Shown: positions 8,827 through 17,554, numbered from the stretch's first letter. The stretch is DNA of 64,000 nt from Paraburkholderia silviterrae (GCF_004353915.1 NZ_SMRP01000002.1:210574-274573), one strand, 5' to 3'. Notes: generated from the sequence alone by a model not told the origin. Numbers and translations: made by a program.

Positions 8827-9090
8827 ATGCGTGGCGTAATCCGTGTGGGCGACTCGACGAGTCACGGCGGCAAGGTCGTCTCGGGGCAGGACGGCTCAGT
8901 GGTTTTGGGCCGCGCCGTGGCATGCGTTGGGGACCGGTGTACGTGTCCGAAGCCGGGACACAACGATTGCCGGATTATCGAGGGCGATGAAAAGGTACAG
9001 ATCGACGGCCGTGCTGTGGCATTTGACGGCCACAGAACGTCATGCGGCGCGACGCTGATTTCCAGCGTTGCTACGTCGGGAATAGTTTGA
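8827..9090 (+). CDS. PAAR-domain spike tip protein
   Basis: PAAR proteins form the sharp zinc-binding cone at the tip of the VgrG spike. At 87 residues this one is a PAAR domain only, with no effector extension. It opens GVIRVGDSTSHGGKVVSG, the usual start of the fold, and has CVGDRCTCPKPGHNDC in the middle and VAFDGHRTSCGATLIS near the end. Conserved His and Cys (His13 and the His/Cys of the last motif) are the expected zinc ligands. A very good GGAGGA site lies before the ATG at 8827. Its place after vgrG, the lipase and the adaptor completes a self-contained spike-plus-cargo cassette. Confidence 0.9.
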   Translation: MRGVIRVGDSTSHGGKVVSGQDGSVVLGRAVACVGDRCTCPKPGHNDCRIIEGDEKVQIDGRAVAFDGHRTSCGATLISSVATSGIV

Positions 9091-9195
9091 TAGGGTCGGG
9101 CGGCCGCCGCAGGGGGTGGCAGGCCCGCATGCGCAGCGCGATTGATCGCCAGTCAGTCCACGACGTGCGGCTAAAGCAACAGGCCAGGGTGGCTG

Positions 9196-11064
9196 ATGTC
9201 GGATCTCATCACTAGTTACGAACGGGAACTTCTTCTACTGCGGCGCGGGCTGGCAGAATTCGGCGCGCGTCATCCGCGCGTGGCCGCACGCCTGTCCATG
9301 ACGGGGGAGCACTCGGAGGACATGCACGTCGAACGGATGATCCAGGCAGCCGCGTTGCTCAATGCGCGGGTGCGGGAGCGCCTCGAAGACGATGTGCCCG
9401 ACTTCACCGCGCCGCTGCTCGAGGTTCTGTACCCCGAGTTCCTTCGGCCGTTCCCATCGTGCTCCATCGCGTGCTTCGAGCCGAACGCGGCCGTCGACCG
9501 CCTGCAGAAGCCGGTCGTGATCAAGCGCGGCACGCATCTGACGACCCGGCCCGGCGCCTACGGCTTCCGGACCATCTACGATGTCACGCTTGCGCCACTG
9601 CGTATCGATGAGGCCATCTATCGGTTGCCGTCCGCGGTGCCCTCCAGCGTGCAGTTGCCCCAGGGCGCGAGTGGCGTCTTCTCAATCAGTTTTTCTGTGC
9701 GTCCCGAAACGTTCGCGTTCGCCGGTGCGGCACCGGCGATCGCGCGGGTTTTCGTCGATGCATCCGGGATGGCCACTGCATCGCTCATCGACGCGCTCAT
9801 CCACAGGGCCAGGACTGCCTTTGTCGAGGTCGATTCGAGCGGGCGCTGGAGTGTGCTGGATGCCATACCCGTCTCGTGCGCCGGCTTCGGCGAGGAAGAA
9901 GCACTGATCGAGCGCCCAGACGCCGGGAAGTCCCAATACCGGCTGCTGCTCGAATATTTCGCCTATCCGCAAAAATTTCACTTCCTGGACTTCCATCTGG
10001 GACAGATTCAAAACGGCCGGGGCGCGATACGACGCCTTACCCTTCATGTGCCCGTCTGTGGCCTTCATCCCGATACGGCTGCTGCGACGTCGTTGGCGGG
10101 ATTGACGGCGAGTAACTTCAGGATGGGCTGCACGCCGGTGGTGAACCTTTTCACCTGCGCGGCGGAACCGATCGCCCTGAAGGACGTGACGCTGCCAGCC
10201 TGGCCTTTGGTGCCGCAGACTGTTTCGCCGGCCGCGACCGCCGTATGGGCCGTGAAATCGGTGCGGCTCACGCGGGATGGAGGCGCACGGGATGGCGGCG
10301 GCAGTTCGTCGTCAAGAGAGATCAAGCCGTTTTACTCGCTTGAGCATCATGCGGGCTTCGGCAGTTCCACGACCGGAAGGCCGGCCCTGTACTGGCTAGC
10401 GCAGCGTGAGGCTCGCTCCGAATTGCAGCGCCGTGCTTCGGAGTGTGTCCTCTCGTTCGTTGACGGACGCGGCGAGGGGACCGAGCCGCCGCGCGACGAA
10501 CAGATCGACGCCATGCTCGTCTGCAGCAACGGCGACTTGCCGTCGTCGATGCAATGGGGCGACCCGAAGGGGGACTTTACTTACCCGGACCGTTCCGTTG
10601 TCGGCAAAATCACGCTGCTCCACAAGCCAACCGACGGTGCGCCGCGCCCGCTCGCACGCAACCGTTACTGGAACCTCATCCAGAGCCTGTCGGCCGGCCC
10701 GTTCAATCTTGACCAGTCCGGCCTGCCTGCCCTGAAGTCGCTGATGGAGGGCCACGTGCCCCTAGGCGCGCCATCGGGCGAGCAGCAGATCAGTGCCATC
10801 GTCGGACTCACCCGCGAGACCGTGAGCGAGTGGGTCGTGGACAAGCTCCAGTCCAGAATGGTTCGAGGGCAACGGGTGCGGCTCGCGATCGACGAGGGCG
10901 CTCTGGGTGGTTCGCCGCTTGCCGTCTATGCGCGAGTACTCGAAAGCGTATTCGTCCGGTACGCACCAGCACATAGCTTCGTTCAACTGGTCATCGTCTC
11001 GGCCAACAATGGTGCGGAGTTGGCCCGAGGCCAACTTCTGCCTGGTGTTGTGCCGCTGGTTTGA
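9196..11064 (+). CDS. tssF: T6SS baseplate subunit TssF, separated from the main cluster
   Basis: TssF with TssG, TssE and TssK builds the wedge of the T6SS baseplate. The 622-residue length is normal. The N-terminus (SYERELLLLRRGLAEFGARH, then DVPDFTAPLLEVLYPEFLRP) is the classical TssF start, and the C-terminus (RMVRGQRVRLAIDEG, ending with FVRYAPAHSFVQLVI) is also complete. GGGTGG precedes the ATG at 9196. TssF is nearly always directly followed by TssG; here the next gene is a leftward ammonium transporter, and no other core gene is in the window. It may be a second copy serving this spike, or a relic of a larger cluster. The frame is open, so it is not an obvious pseudogene. Confidence 0.9.
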   Translation: MSDLITSYERELLLLRRGLAEFGARHPRVAARLSMTGEHSEDMHVERMIQAAALLNARVRERLEDDVPDFTAPLLEVLYPEFLRPFPSCSIACFEPNAAVDRLQKPVVIKRGTHLTTRPGAYGFRTIYDVTLAPLRIDEAIYRLPSAVPSSVQLPQGASGVFSISFSVRPETFAFAGAAPAIARVFVDASGMATASLIDALIHRARTAFVEVDSSGRWSVLDAIPVSCAGFGEEEALIERPDAGKSQYRLLLEYFAYPQKFHFLDFHLGQIQNGRGAIRRLTLHVPVCGLHPDTAAATSLAGLTASNFRMGCTPVVNLFTCAAEPIALKDVTLPAWPLVPQTVSPAATAVWAVKSVRLTRDGGARDGGGSSSSREIKPFYSLEHHAGFGSSTTGRPALYWLAQREARSELQRRASECVLSFVDGRGEGTEPPRDEQIDAMLVCSNGDLPSSMQWGDPKGDFTYPDRSVVGKITLLHKPTDGAPRPLARNRYWNLIQSLSAGPFNLDQSGLPALKSLMEGHVPLGAPSGEQQISAIVGLTRETVSEWVVDKLQSRMVRGQRVRLAIDEGALGGSPLAVYARVLESVFVRYAPAHSFVQLVIVSANNGAELARGQLLPGVVPLV

Positions 11065-11137
11065 TGCTGGGGCCTTGTGATTCATGAGCGAATAGAGCCT
11101 TTCGCCAGCAGGTTGGCGCGCCTCGCTGCCACTGCTT

Positions 11138-11174
11138 GCGTGGGCGGCGCGCCATGCGTCGACGCCGCCCACGC
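11138..11174. terminator. Long GC hairpin between convergent genes
   Basis: GCGTGGGCGGCG (11138-11149) pairs perfectly with CGCCGCCCACGC (11163-11174) around a 13-base loop. It lies between the ends of tssF and the leftward amt gene and could stop transcription from both sides. There is no T tract, so intrinsic termination is uncertain. Confidence 0.5.
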
Positions 11175-11185
11175 GCCCCGAAGCC

Positions 11186-12388
11186 TCAGGACACCGCTTC
11201 GCGCTCCGGCGTCGCGGTGATCTTGTGGATCGACAGGTCGGCGCCGCTATATTCGTCCTCCTGATCGATGCGCAAGCCCACGGTGGCGCGCAGCGCGCCG
11301 TAGACCGCGAAGCCGCCGAGCGAGGCGATCACGATGCCGGCAATCGTCCCGACAATCTGGGCGCCGAGCGAGATGCCGCCGGCTCCGCCCAGCGCGTGCG
11401 CGCCGAAGATGCCCGCCGCGATGCCGCCCCACGCGCCGCACAGGCCGTGCAGCGGCCATACGCCGAGCACGTCGTCGATGCGCCAGCGGTTCTGCACGCA
11501 GGTGAACATGTAAACGAACAGCACGCCGGCCACCGCGCCCGTCGCCAGCGCGCCGAGCGGATGCATCACGTCCGAGCCCGCGCATACGGCCACGAGCCCC
11601 GCGAGCGGTCCGTTATAGGTGAAGCCCGGGTCGTTGCGGCCCGCGAGCCAGGCGGCGAGCGTGCCGCCCACCATCGCCATCAGCGAGTTCACGGCGACGA
11701 GGCCGCTGATCTTGTCGATGGTCTGCGCGCTCATCACATTGAAGCCGAACCAGCCCACCGCGAGCACCCAGGCGCCGAGCGCGAGAAATGGGATGCTCGA
11801 GGGCGGATGGGCGGCCACGCGTCCATCGCGCGAATAGCGCCCGTGGCGCGGGCCGAGCAGCAGCACGGCGGGCAGCGCGACCCAGCCGCCGAACGCGTGC
11901 ACCACCACCGACCCGGCGAAGTCGTGAAACGGCACGCCGAACACGTGCGTGATCGCATCCTGGAAGTGCAGGCGGTTGTTCCACACCATGCCTTCGAAGA
12001 ACGGATAGATGAAGCCGACGATCACGAAGGTCGCGAACAGCTGCGGGTTGAACTTCGAGCGCTCCGCGATGCCGCCCGAGACGATGGCCGGGATCGCCGC
12101 CGCGAAGGTGAGCAGGAAGAAGAAGCGCACGAGCTGATAGCCGTTGTGCTCGGCGAGCACGTCGGCAGGCGAGAAAAACTGCACGCCGTAGGCGAGGGTG
12201 TAGCCGATGAAGAAGTACGCGATCGTCGAGACCGAGAAGTCGACGAGGATCTTCACGAGTGCGTTGACCTGATTCTTCTTGCGCACGGTGCCGAGTTCGA
12301 GGAACGCGAACCCTGCGTGCATGGCGAGCACCATGGCGGCGCCTAGCAGCAGAAACAGCGTGTCGGTACCGGTCTTGAGATTGTCCAT
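11186..12388 (-). CDS. amt: Ammonium transporter (Amt family)
   Basis: Trimeric inner-membrane channel for ammonium or ammonia uptake. The 400-residue protein begins MDNLKTGTDTLFLLLGAAMV with no cleaved signal. Eleven hydrophobic segments can be followed, and it contains the family motifs FAFLELGTVRKKNQVNALVK, FEGMVWNN, DFAGSVVVHAFGGWVAL and LGVWPLHGLCGAWGGIAAG; these hold the two pore histidines. A longer reading frame extends upstream but is Arg-rich and unrelated, and the chosen ATG follows a sigma-54 promoter by about 40 bases. The usual glnK (PII) partner is not upstream in this window. Regulation by nitrogen through RpoN/NtrC is strongly suggested by the promoter. Confidence 0.93.
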   Translation of the reverse strand: MDNLKTGTDTLFLLLGAAMVLAMHAGFAFLELGTVRKKNQVNALVKILVDFSVSTIAYFFIGYTLAYGVQFFSPADVLAEHNGYQLVRFFFLLTFAAAIPAIVSGGIAERSKFNPQLFATFVIVGFIYPFFEGMVWNNRLHFQDAITHVFGVPFHDFAGSVVVHAFGGWVALPAVLLLGPRHGRYSRDGRVAAHPPSSIPFLALGAWVLAVGWFGFNVMSAQTIDKISGLVAVNSLMAMVGGTLAAWLAGRNDPGFTYNGPLAGLVAVCAGSDVMHPLGALATGAVAGVLFVYMFTCVQNRWRIDDVLGVWPLHGLCGAWGGIAAGIFGAHALGGAGGISLGAQIVGTIAGIVIASLGGFAVYGALRATVGLRIDQEDEYSGADLSIHKITATPEREAVS

Positions 12389-12439
12389 CCTTGCGTCCTG
12401 CCCCTTGCCCAAAATGGGCGCATAAATAGGCGCACACTG

Positions 12440-12455
12440 AGCAAGATGCGGGCCA
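12440..12455 (-). promoter_or_regulatory. Sigma-54 promoter of amt
   Basis: Read on the minus strand the sequence is TGGCCCGCATCTTGCT, with the invariant GG and GC separated by exactly ten bases and one mismatch to the consensus TGGCACGN4TTGCW. It is correctly placed and oriented for amt, giving a leader of about 40 bases. Upstream, GGTGC and GCACC half-sites (around 12520-12535) might be part of an NtrC enhancer, but that is weak. Confidence 0.75.
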
Positions 12456-12821
12456 GCTTCGCGCCAAACTGGTGAGCGGCGCAGGGAGGCAAGCCTTTTG
12501 ACGGTGCGTGCGTGCACCGCAGCGGCTACGGCGTGCGCCGCGATTGCGCGCACGAAATGCGTGCGCACACTGCGGGTGCAAGGCGACCCGGCACATTTGC
12601 AGTGCCAGCGCGCCAAGTTGGTGAAGTTGCGCGCCAGATCAGGGCAAGTTATTCGATTTTCCTTTCCATTCCAACGTCTTGTCGGTGATTCGAAATGATT
12701 GGGCGGGCGGTGCGGATGCCGGGCTCGGGAATGCGGCACTTAGGGCGCACGTGGGGTGCAAACGCCGACATAATGGTCGAACTATTTCCTCAGTCGTCCG
12801 GACGCCCCGAACCGCCACTCA

Positions 12822-14648
12822 ATGCGCCTCACCACCAAAGGGCTGCTGCTGATCGCGATCCCAGCCGTCTTCGAATTGACGCTGCTATCGGCTATCGTGA
12901 AGGCCGAGGCCGACGCGGAAGGCGCCGAGTTCTGGGGCCAGCACAGCCAGGCCGTGCTCGCGCAAGCGAACCGCGTGCTGGAGCCGGTGCTGGTCGAGTC
13001 GGTGCAACTGCGCGGCGCGGTGGCCGCCGGCGATGCGCAGTTTTCGACGCCGGTCCAGATGTGGATGGATGTCGACCAGCGCATCGACCGGCTCGCGGAG
13101 CTCGTCTCCGACAATCCGTCCCAGGTCGAGCGCGCCGTGCAGATCCGCTATGCGGTGCAAACCTATCGCCAGTGGTCGGAGCGCATTCAGGATCTGCTGC
13201 ACTCGGGGCGCCGCGCCGAGCTCATCGAGCGCTTTCGCGCTTCCACGGACTTCGATGCGCTCGACCGCGTGCGCACCCAGGTCACCTCGTTCCAGACCGA
13301 GGAGCGGCGCCTCGACGTGATGCGCGTGACGCTCGCCGAGCAGGCCCGCGCCCAGCAGCAGTCCCTCATGATGACCGCGGTGATCGGCTCGATCACGCTG
13401 GTCGCGCTGGCCGTCTGGCTCTTCACGCGCGGCGTGCGCGGGCGGCTCAATGCGCTTTCCGACAACGCGGGGCGGCTCGCGGGCAACGAGCCGCTCGCGC
13501 CGCTCGCGACCGGCAACGACGAGATCGCCGAGCTCGATCTCACGCTGCATCAGATTAGCCAGCGGCTAGTTGAGGCGGAGCGGCTGCAGCTTGGCTTTCA
13601 GGCCGACCTCGCGCGGCGTGCCGAGCAGCTCGCGCGCATCAACGAGAATCTGCGCCAGCAGACCCAGGAAAACGAGATGTTCATTCACAGCGTGTCGCAC
13701 GATTTGCGCGCGCCGCTCGTGAACCTTCAGGGCTTTTCGCGCGAGCTCAACCACGCCTGCGACGACTTGCGCGAGCGCGTGGCGCGCTCGCCGCTTGATC
13801 CCGAAGCGCGTGCACGCATCGAGCGGATCATCAACGAGGACATCGGCGAGGCGCTGCGTTATCTGCAGACGGCGGTGCTGCGCGCCTCGCATATCATCGA
13901 CGCGCTCTTGCGGCTCGCGCGCGTGGGCCGCGTGGAGTACCGGCGGCAGCGCGTCAACGTGCGGGAGCTGGTGCAGCGTGTGGTCGACGCTATGCACGCG
14001 TCGGTGCGCGCGCGCAACGCCCAGGTGAGCGTGCGCGAGCTGCCGCCGGTGTGGGGCGACCCCACCGCGCTCGAGCAGGTCTTCGCAAACCTGATCGGCA
14101 ATGCGCTGAACTATCTCGATCCCTCGCGCGAGGGGCGCGTCGAGATCGGCACGGCGAGCGCGCCACCGGGGGTGGAGACGCTGCAGATTTTCTACGTGCG
14201 CGACAACGGTCTAGGGATTCCCGAGGTGGCCAAGCCGCGCCTGTTCCAGGCCTTCCAGCGCATGCACGGCAACGTCGCGCCCGGCGAGGGCATTGGTCTC
14301 GCGCTTGTGCGCCGCATGGTCGAGCGGCATGGCGGGCGTATCTGGGTGGAATCGGTCGAAGGCGAGGGCACGACGTTCTATCTTTCGCTGCCCGACGCGC
14401 TTGCCGTCGTGCCGCCGGCGCCAGGCGTGGCTGCGGCGCTCGTGACCGCGCACGAGCGCTCGCGTGAGCGGTACGGCGACGGCACGACCGAAAACTCTGC
14501 GGGCGGCGGCGTGGCGTTGTCGGCGGCTGGCAATGGCGTGCCGGGTGGCGGCGCGGCGTTGTCGGTGGCGGCGGCCGGCAACGGCGTGCCGGGCGGCGCG
14601 GACGTGGCCGGCGCTCCGGCTGCGGGCTGGCCGCGGGCGGGGCGATAG
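12822..14648 (+). CDS. Orphan sensor histidine kinase
   Basis: Membrane sensor kinase of a two-component system. The 608-residue protein has an N-terminal membrane helix (about 6-26), a periplasmic helical sensor of about 160 residues of CHASE3-like character, a second membrane helix (VIGSITLVALAVWLF), HAMP and coiled-coil regions, then HisKA with SVSHDLRAPLVNLQGFS (phospho-acceptor His293). The ATPase domain has ANLIGNALNY (N box), RDNGLGIP (G1) and GEGIGLALVRRMVERHGG (G2). The last 70 residues are a Gly/Ala/Val-rich tail with repeated GNGVPGG units. No response-regulator gene is adjacent, so it probably signals to a distant partner. The ATG at 12822 immediately precedes the first helix. Confidence 0.9.
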   Translation: MRLTTKGLLLIAIPAVFELTLLSAIVKAEADAEGAEFWGQHSQAVLAQANRVLEPVLVESVQLRGAVAAGDAQFSTPVQMWMDVDQRIDRLAELVSDNPSQVERAVQIRYAVQTYRQWSERIQDLLHSGRRAELIERFRASTDFDALDRVRTQVTSFQTEERRLDVMRVTLAEQARAQQQSLMMTAVIGSITLVALAVWLFTRGVRGRLNALSDNAGRLAGNEPLAPLATGNDEIAELDLTLHQISQRLVEAERLQLGFQADLARRAEQLARINENLRQQTQENEMFIHSVSHDLRAPLVNLQGFSRELNHACDDLRERVARSPLDPEARARIERIINEDIGEALRYLQTAVLRASHIIDALLRLARVGRVEYRRQRVNVRELVQRVVDAMHASVRARNAQVSVRELPPVWGDPTALEQVFANLIGNALNYLDPSREGRVEIGTASAPPGVETLQIFYVRDNGLGIPEVAKPRLFQAFQRMHGNVAPGEGIGLALVRRMVERHGGRIWVESVEGEGTTFYLSLPDALAVVPPAPGVAAALVTAHERSRERYGDGTTENSAGGGVALSAAGNGVPGGGAALSVAAAGNGVPGGADVAGAPAAGWPRAGR

Positions 14649-14724
14649 GCCCTTCAGGGGGCCGTGCAGGAAGCCGGCCTGGGTTCGACAGGAACGCGGC
14701 TGACTGCCTGGGGCGCCATCCGGG

Positions 14725-15048
14725 TCAGCAGGCGAAAATGCGTCGCTGCTTGAGCAGGCTGCGGCCGCGGATCGACCACAGGCAACCCGCGACGGCTAGC
14801 GCGAGCACGACGGCCAGCGCCGCGTGAGGATTCAGATGCCCGATGGGCATGCTGCCCGGCGAGACGAGGGTGCGCTCGAGCATGAACAGGGCGCTCCACA
14901 GCGCGATGCCCGCCTGAATCAGCATGCGCGTGCCGCGCGCGTGGCGTGCGCGCTCGGCCGAGGTCCCGCGCCGGCTCGTGCGCCTGCAAAAGAATGCGAT
15001 TGCCATCAAGACAATCGCGAGTAAAACAACCCAATCCGTCAGATCCAT
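14725..15048 (-). CDS. Small membrane protein of unknown function
   Basis: I do not recognise a family. The 107-residue protein has an N-terminal hydrophobic segment (DWVVLLAIVLMAIAFFC), a positively charged loop rich in Arg and His, then two further hydrophobic segments (IQAGIALWSALFMLE and HAALAVVLALAVAGCLWSI) and a basic tail. I chose MDLTDW (ATG at 15046-15048) because AGGA lies ten bases upstream; an ATG six codons earlier has no such site. It stands alone between the kinase and a DJ-1 family gene. Confidence 0.65.
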   Translation of the reverse strand: MDLTDWVVLLAIVLMAIAFFCRRTSRRGTSAERARHARGTRMLIQAGIALWSALFMLERTLVSPGSMPIGHLNPHAALAVVLALAVAGCLWSIRGRSLLKQRRIFAC

Positions 15049-15231
15049 CGCCGCACATTCCTGCAATCAAAACGATATTGTCGGAAGTGCGGGGTTTGAC
15101 TGACATCAGAGTGGTCTGAATCTTCGCGCGCTTGAGTTAAAGATTGTCAGACACGCGCGCCACGGCCCGGCGGGCGATGCCGGCAGATGAGGCGCGCCAT
15201 CCGCGCACGGCGGCGGCGCGCGGCGGACACT

Positions 15232-15813
15232 TCAGGGCTCGATGCGCGTGCCGAGCAATGCGAGGAATTGCCGCAGCCATTCGGGATGCGCGGGCCAGGC
15301 CGGTGCCGTGACGAACGGCGCATCGGTCACGGCGCTGTCGATGGCGATATCGGCATATTCGCCGCCTGCGAGCCGCACTTCGGGCGCGCACGCCGGGTAG
15401 GCCGAAATGCGCTTGCCGCGGATGACCTCGGCGGCGGCGAGCAACTGCGCCGCGTGGCAGATCGCGGCGACCGGCTTGTTCGCGTGCGCGAAGTGCTGCA
15501 CGAGCTCGATCACCTTCGGGTTCAGGCGCAGATACTCGGGCGCGCGGCCGCCCGCAATGGCGAGCGCGTCGTAGTCCTTGGGATCGATCTCGTCGAAGCT
15601 GGCGTTCAGCGCGAATTGATGGCCCGGTTTTTCGGTATAGGTCTGGTCGCCCTCGAAGTCGTGGATCGCGGTTTTTATGCGCTCGCCGGCCTTCTTGCCG
15701 GGGCAGACGGCATCGACCTTGTGGCCCACGGCCTGCAGCGCCTGAAATGGCACCATCGTTTCATAGTCTTCGGCAAAATCGCCCGTGAGAAAGAGGATCT
15801 TCTTGGCTGCCAT
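15232..15813 (-). CDS. DJ-1/PfpI family protein
   Basis: Class I glutamine-amidotransferase-like fold; members act as stress-response deglycases, chaperones or hydrolases. The 193-residue protein starts [18 protein letters not shown], where the Glu of AEDYE corresponds to the conserved acidic partner, and has the nucleophile elbow [10 protein letters not shown] with Cys119 followed by His120. The middle [16 protein letters not shown] is also typical. AGGAG lies before the ATG at 15811-15813; longer frames upstream overlap the divergent acetyltransferase gene and are rejected. It is divergently oriented to that gene, with 63 bases between. The physiological substrate is not predictable. Confidence 0.9.
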   Translation of the reverse strand: MAAKKILFLTGDFAEDYETMVPFQALQAVGHKVDAVCPGKKAGERIKTAIHDFEGDQTYTEKPGHQFALNASFDEIDPKDYDALAIAGGRAPEYLRLNPKVIELVQHFAHANKPVAAICHAAQLLAAAEVIRGKRISAYPACAPEVRLAGGEYADIAIDSAVTDAPFVTAPAWPAHPEWLRQFLALLGTRIEP

Positions 15814-15876
15814 CGCCTGGCTCCTGTGGTGTTGGGACGGTGGAACGGAACGGGTGCCCACGCAGTCTACTCCTGC

Positions 15877-16425
15877 ATGCTTGACGATTTGACGAAGGCC
15901 GGCACGGCCGATCCGTACACCCAGCGCGCGCGTGACGCCGTGCTCTGGCGCGCGTACTTGGCGCAGCAAGACGCGGCGCCGCTTGCCTCGCTGTTTCGCG
16001 CCGCCATCCTGACGCTCGCGGCGCCCCACTACGACGCCGGGCAGCGCGCGGCCTGGGCTTCGGCGGCCGACGACCTCGACGCGTTCGACGCCCGTCTCGC
16101 GCGTGGCGTGACGCTCGTTGCCGAGCACGCGGGCAAGCCGGTCGCGTTCGGGCAGCTGTTTCCCTGCGATCACGTGGAGATGCTCTACGTCGCGCCGGAC
16201 TGGACGCGGCGGGGTCTCGCCCGCGCGCTCATCGCGCGCTTCGAGGTGCTCGCGCGCGAAGCGGGGGCAAGCACGCTCGACACCGACGCCAGCGCGCTGG
16301 CGCGCCCCGTGTTCGAGTGCGCGGGTTTTTCGCTGGTCGCAGAAGAGATCGTGCGGCGCGGCAGCGTATCATTGCCGCGTTTTCATCTTTGCAAGCCGCT
16401 CGGTGCGGCATCTTTTTCAGGATGA
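15877..16425 (+). CDS. GNAT family N-acetyltransferase
   Basis: Acetyl-CoA-dependent N-acetyltransferase of unknown substrate. The 182-residue protein has a helical N-terminal region, then the GNAT core: a beta-strand [18 protein letters not shown], the strand [13 protein letters not shown] and the acetyl-CoA loop [13 protein letters not shown] (R-R-G-L-A pattern), followed by [16 protein letters not shown], the typical GNAT strand-7 region. ATG at 15877 was chosen because sequence further upstream in this frame lies antisense to the DJ-1 gene. The stop overlaps the start region of the next lipoprotein gene, so the two are probably co-transcribed. Confidence 0.85.
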   Translation: MLDDLTKAGTADPYTQRARDAVLWRAYLAQQDAAPLASLFRAAILTLAAPHYDAGQRAAWASAADDLDAFDARLARGVTLVAEHAGKPVAFGQLFPCDHVEMLYVAPDWTRRGLARALIARFEVLAREAGASTLDTDASALARPVFECAGFSLVAEEIVRRGSVSLPRFHLCKPLGAASFSG

Positions 16426-16427
16426 CT

Positions 16428-16952
16428 ATGTCTTTGAAGGTTTCAAAACGGGTTTCAAAACGGTTGGGCATCGTGCCGGTTCTGCTGTGCGTGGCGCTTG
16501 CCGCAGGCTGCGACAAACAGAATGCGACGGTGTCCGATCTGAGCAAAAAGTCAGCCGACGCCGCGCAGCAGGCTGCCCAGCTCGCGGCCAGCCAGGCCGC
16601 CGCGCAGGCGGCCCAGACGCTGGACAAGGCCGCCAGCTACGTGAATCAGCAGCTCGACGCCGCGCAGCGCAAGCTCGATCAGGCGGCTTCGCAGACGCAA
16701 GCGCAGGTACAGCCTAAGTCGCAAGGCGAGGGCGCCAGCGCAGCGGTTGCAGAGGGCGCGAGCGCTTCGGCCGACGCGCTCGCCTCGCAGGCGCGCGGGC
16801 AGTGGCAAGCGGCGGCGAGCGCGGCCCACTCGATGCTCGGCAACGCGGCTGCGGCTACTGGCACGGGCCTGTCGATGGCGGGCAGTTCGCTGCAGCGCTG
16901 GGCTGCGAGCGGCGCAGCGGCGGCTGGCCCGGCTTCGGACCGCAGCCAATGA
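16428..16952 (+). CDS. Ala/Gln-rich lipoprotein of unknown function
   Basis: The N-terminus is a lipoprotein signal (VPVLLCVALAAGC) with the lipidated cysteine at residue 28. The mature part, about 146 residues, is built of Ala, Gln and Ser with heptad-like spacing (AAQQAAQLAASQAAAQAAQT), suggesting a long helix or coiled coil, and has no catalytic motif. Cys28-Asp29 may favour inner-membrane retention. The start at 16428 has AGGA five bases upstream; an ATG six bases earlier is an alternative. It follows the acetyltransferase directly. Function unknown. Confidence 0.7.
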   Translation: MSLKVSKRVSKRLGIVPVLLCVALAAGCDKQNATVSDLSKKSADAAQQAAQLAASQAAAQAAQTLDKAASYVNQQLDAAQRKLDQAASQTQAQVQPKSQGEGASAAVAEGASASADALASQARGQWQAAASAAHSMLGNAAAATGTGLSMAGSSLQRWAASGAAAAGPASDRSQ

Positions 16953-16974
16953 CCGGCGCTGCGAGGGCTCGCGG

Positions 16975-17010
16975 TTGACGGGCGGAATTAATGTAATTAT
17001 GATGGTTACA
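16975..17010 (+). promoter_or_regulatory. Promoter and operator of the Rrf2 gene
   Basis: TTGACG (16975-16980), 17-base spacer, TATGAT (16998-17003) is an excellent sigma-70 promoter. The imperfect palindrome TGTAATTATGATGGTTACA (16992-17010) covers the -10 box. The same 19-bp pattern recurs at 17588-17606 before the next gene, so this is probably an autoregulatory operator. Confidence 0.7.
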
Positions 17011-17045
17011 CTTTATCTCGCCGTGATTCCTGCGACCGGTGTGTT

Positions 17046-17513
17046 GTGAATACGAGTAGCCGTTTTGCGTTTGCGGTCCATGTGCTCGCGCTGCTGGCGT
17101 TGCAGGAGGGCGTGCCGCTGTCCTCGGAGATCATCGCGGGCAGCGTGAACACGAATCCCGCGCTGATCCGGCGGCTCTTGACGATGCTCGCCAATGCGGG
17201 GCTCACGGCGTCGCAGCTTGGCGCGGGCGGCGGGGCGCTGCTGGCGCGCGAGCCGCGCACGATCGCGTTGCTGGACATCTACCGTGCGGTGGACGACGCG
17301 CAGCTCTTTGCCATGCATCGCGAAGAGCCCAATCCGGACTGCATGGTGGGGCGGCAGATCCAGCAGACGCTGCGCGGCATCATCAGCGACGCGCAGCGCG
17401 CCATGGAGGCGTCGCTCGCGACGCGCACGCTTGCCGAGGTCGTCGAGGACATGCAGCGCAACGAGCGCAAGCTCGAACGCGCGCGTGCACCGAGAGCGCC
17501 GCGGCGGGCGTGA
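17046..17513 (+). CDS. Rrf2 family transcriptional regulator
   Basis: Winged-helix repressor. The 155-residue protein opens NTSSRFAFAVHVLALLALQEGVPL and has the helix-turn-helix SSEIIAGSVNTNPALIRRLLTMLANAGL (about residues 26-53), followed by the wing SQLGAGGGALLAR. Unlike IscR or NsrR it lacks the three-cysteine cluster: only one Cys is present (NPDCMVG), so it is closer to YwnA-type members and probably does not bind an Fe-S cluster. The start is GTG at 17046. A terminator follows, then the oxidoreductase gene whose promoter has the same operator. Autoregulation and control of that gene are inferred. Confidence 0.88.
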   Translation: MNTSSRFAFAVHVLALLALQEGVPLSSEIIAGSVNTNPALIRRLLTMLANAGLTASQLGAGGGALLAREPRTIALLDIYRAVDDAQLFAMHREEPNPDCMVGRQIQQTLRGIISDAQRAMEASLATRTLAEVVEDMQRNERKLERARAPRAPRRA

Positions 17514-17554
17514 GACCGACGAAGTCTGTGCGCAAAGTGCAGATGGATATCCTG

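Noticed and set aside
12389..12739. Extended N-terminus of the ammonium transporter
   Set aside because: The extra 117 residues are basic and overlap the sigma-54 promoter; the family starts at MDNLKTG.
15187..15876. Long N-terminal extension of the acetyltransferase
   Set aside because: It lies antisense to the DJ-1 gene and does not resemble any protein; ATG at 15877 gives a normal GNAT length.
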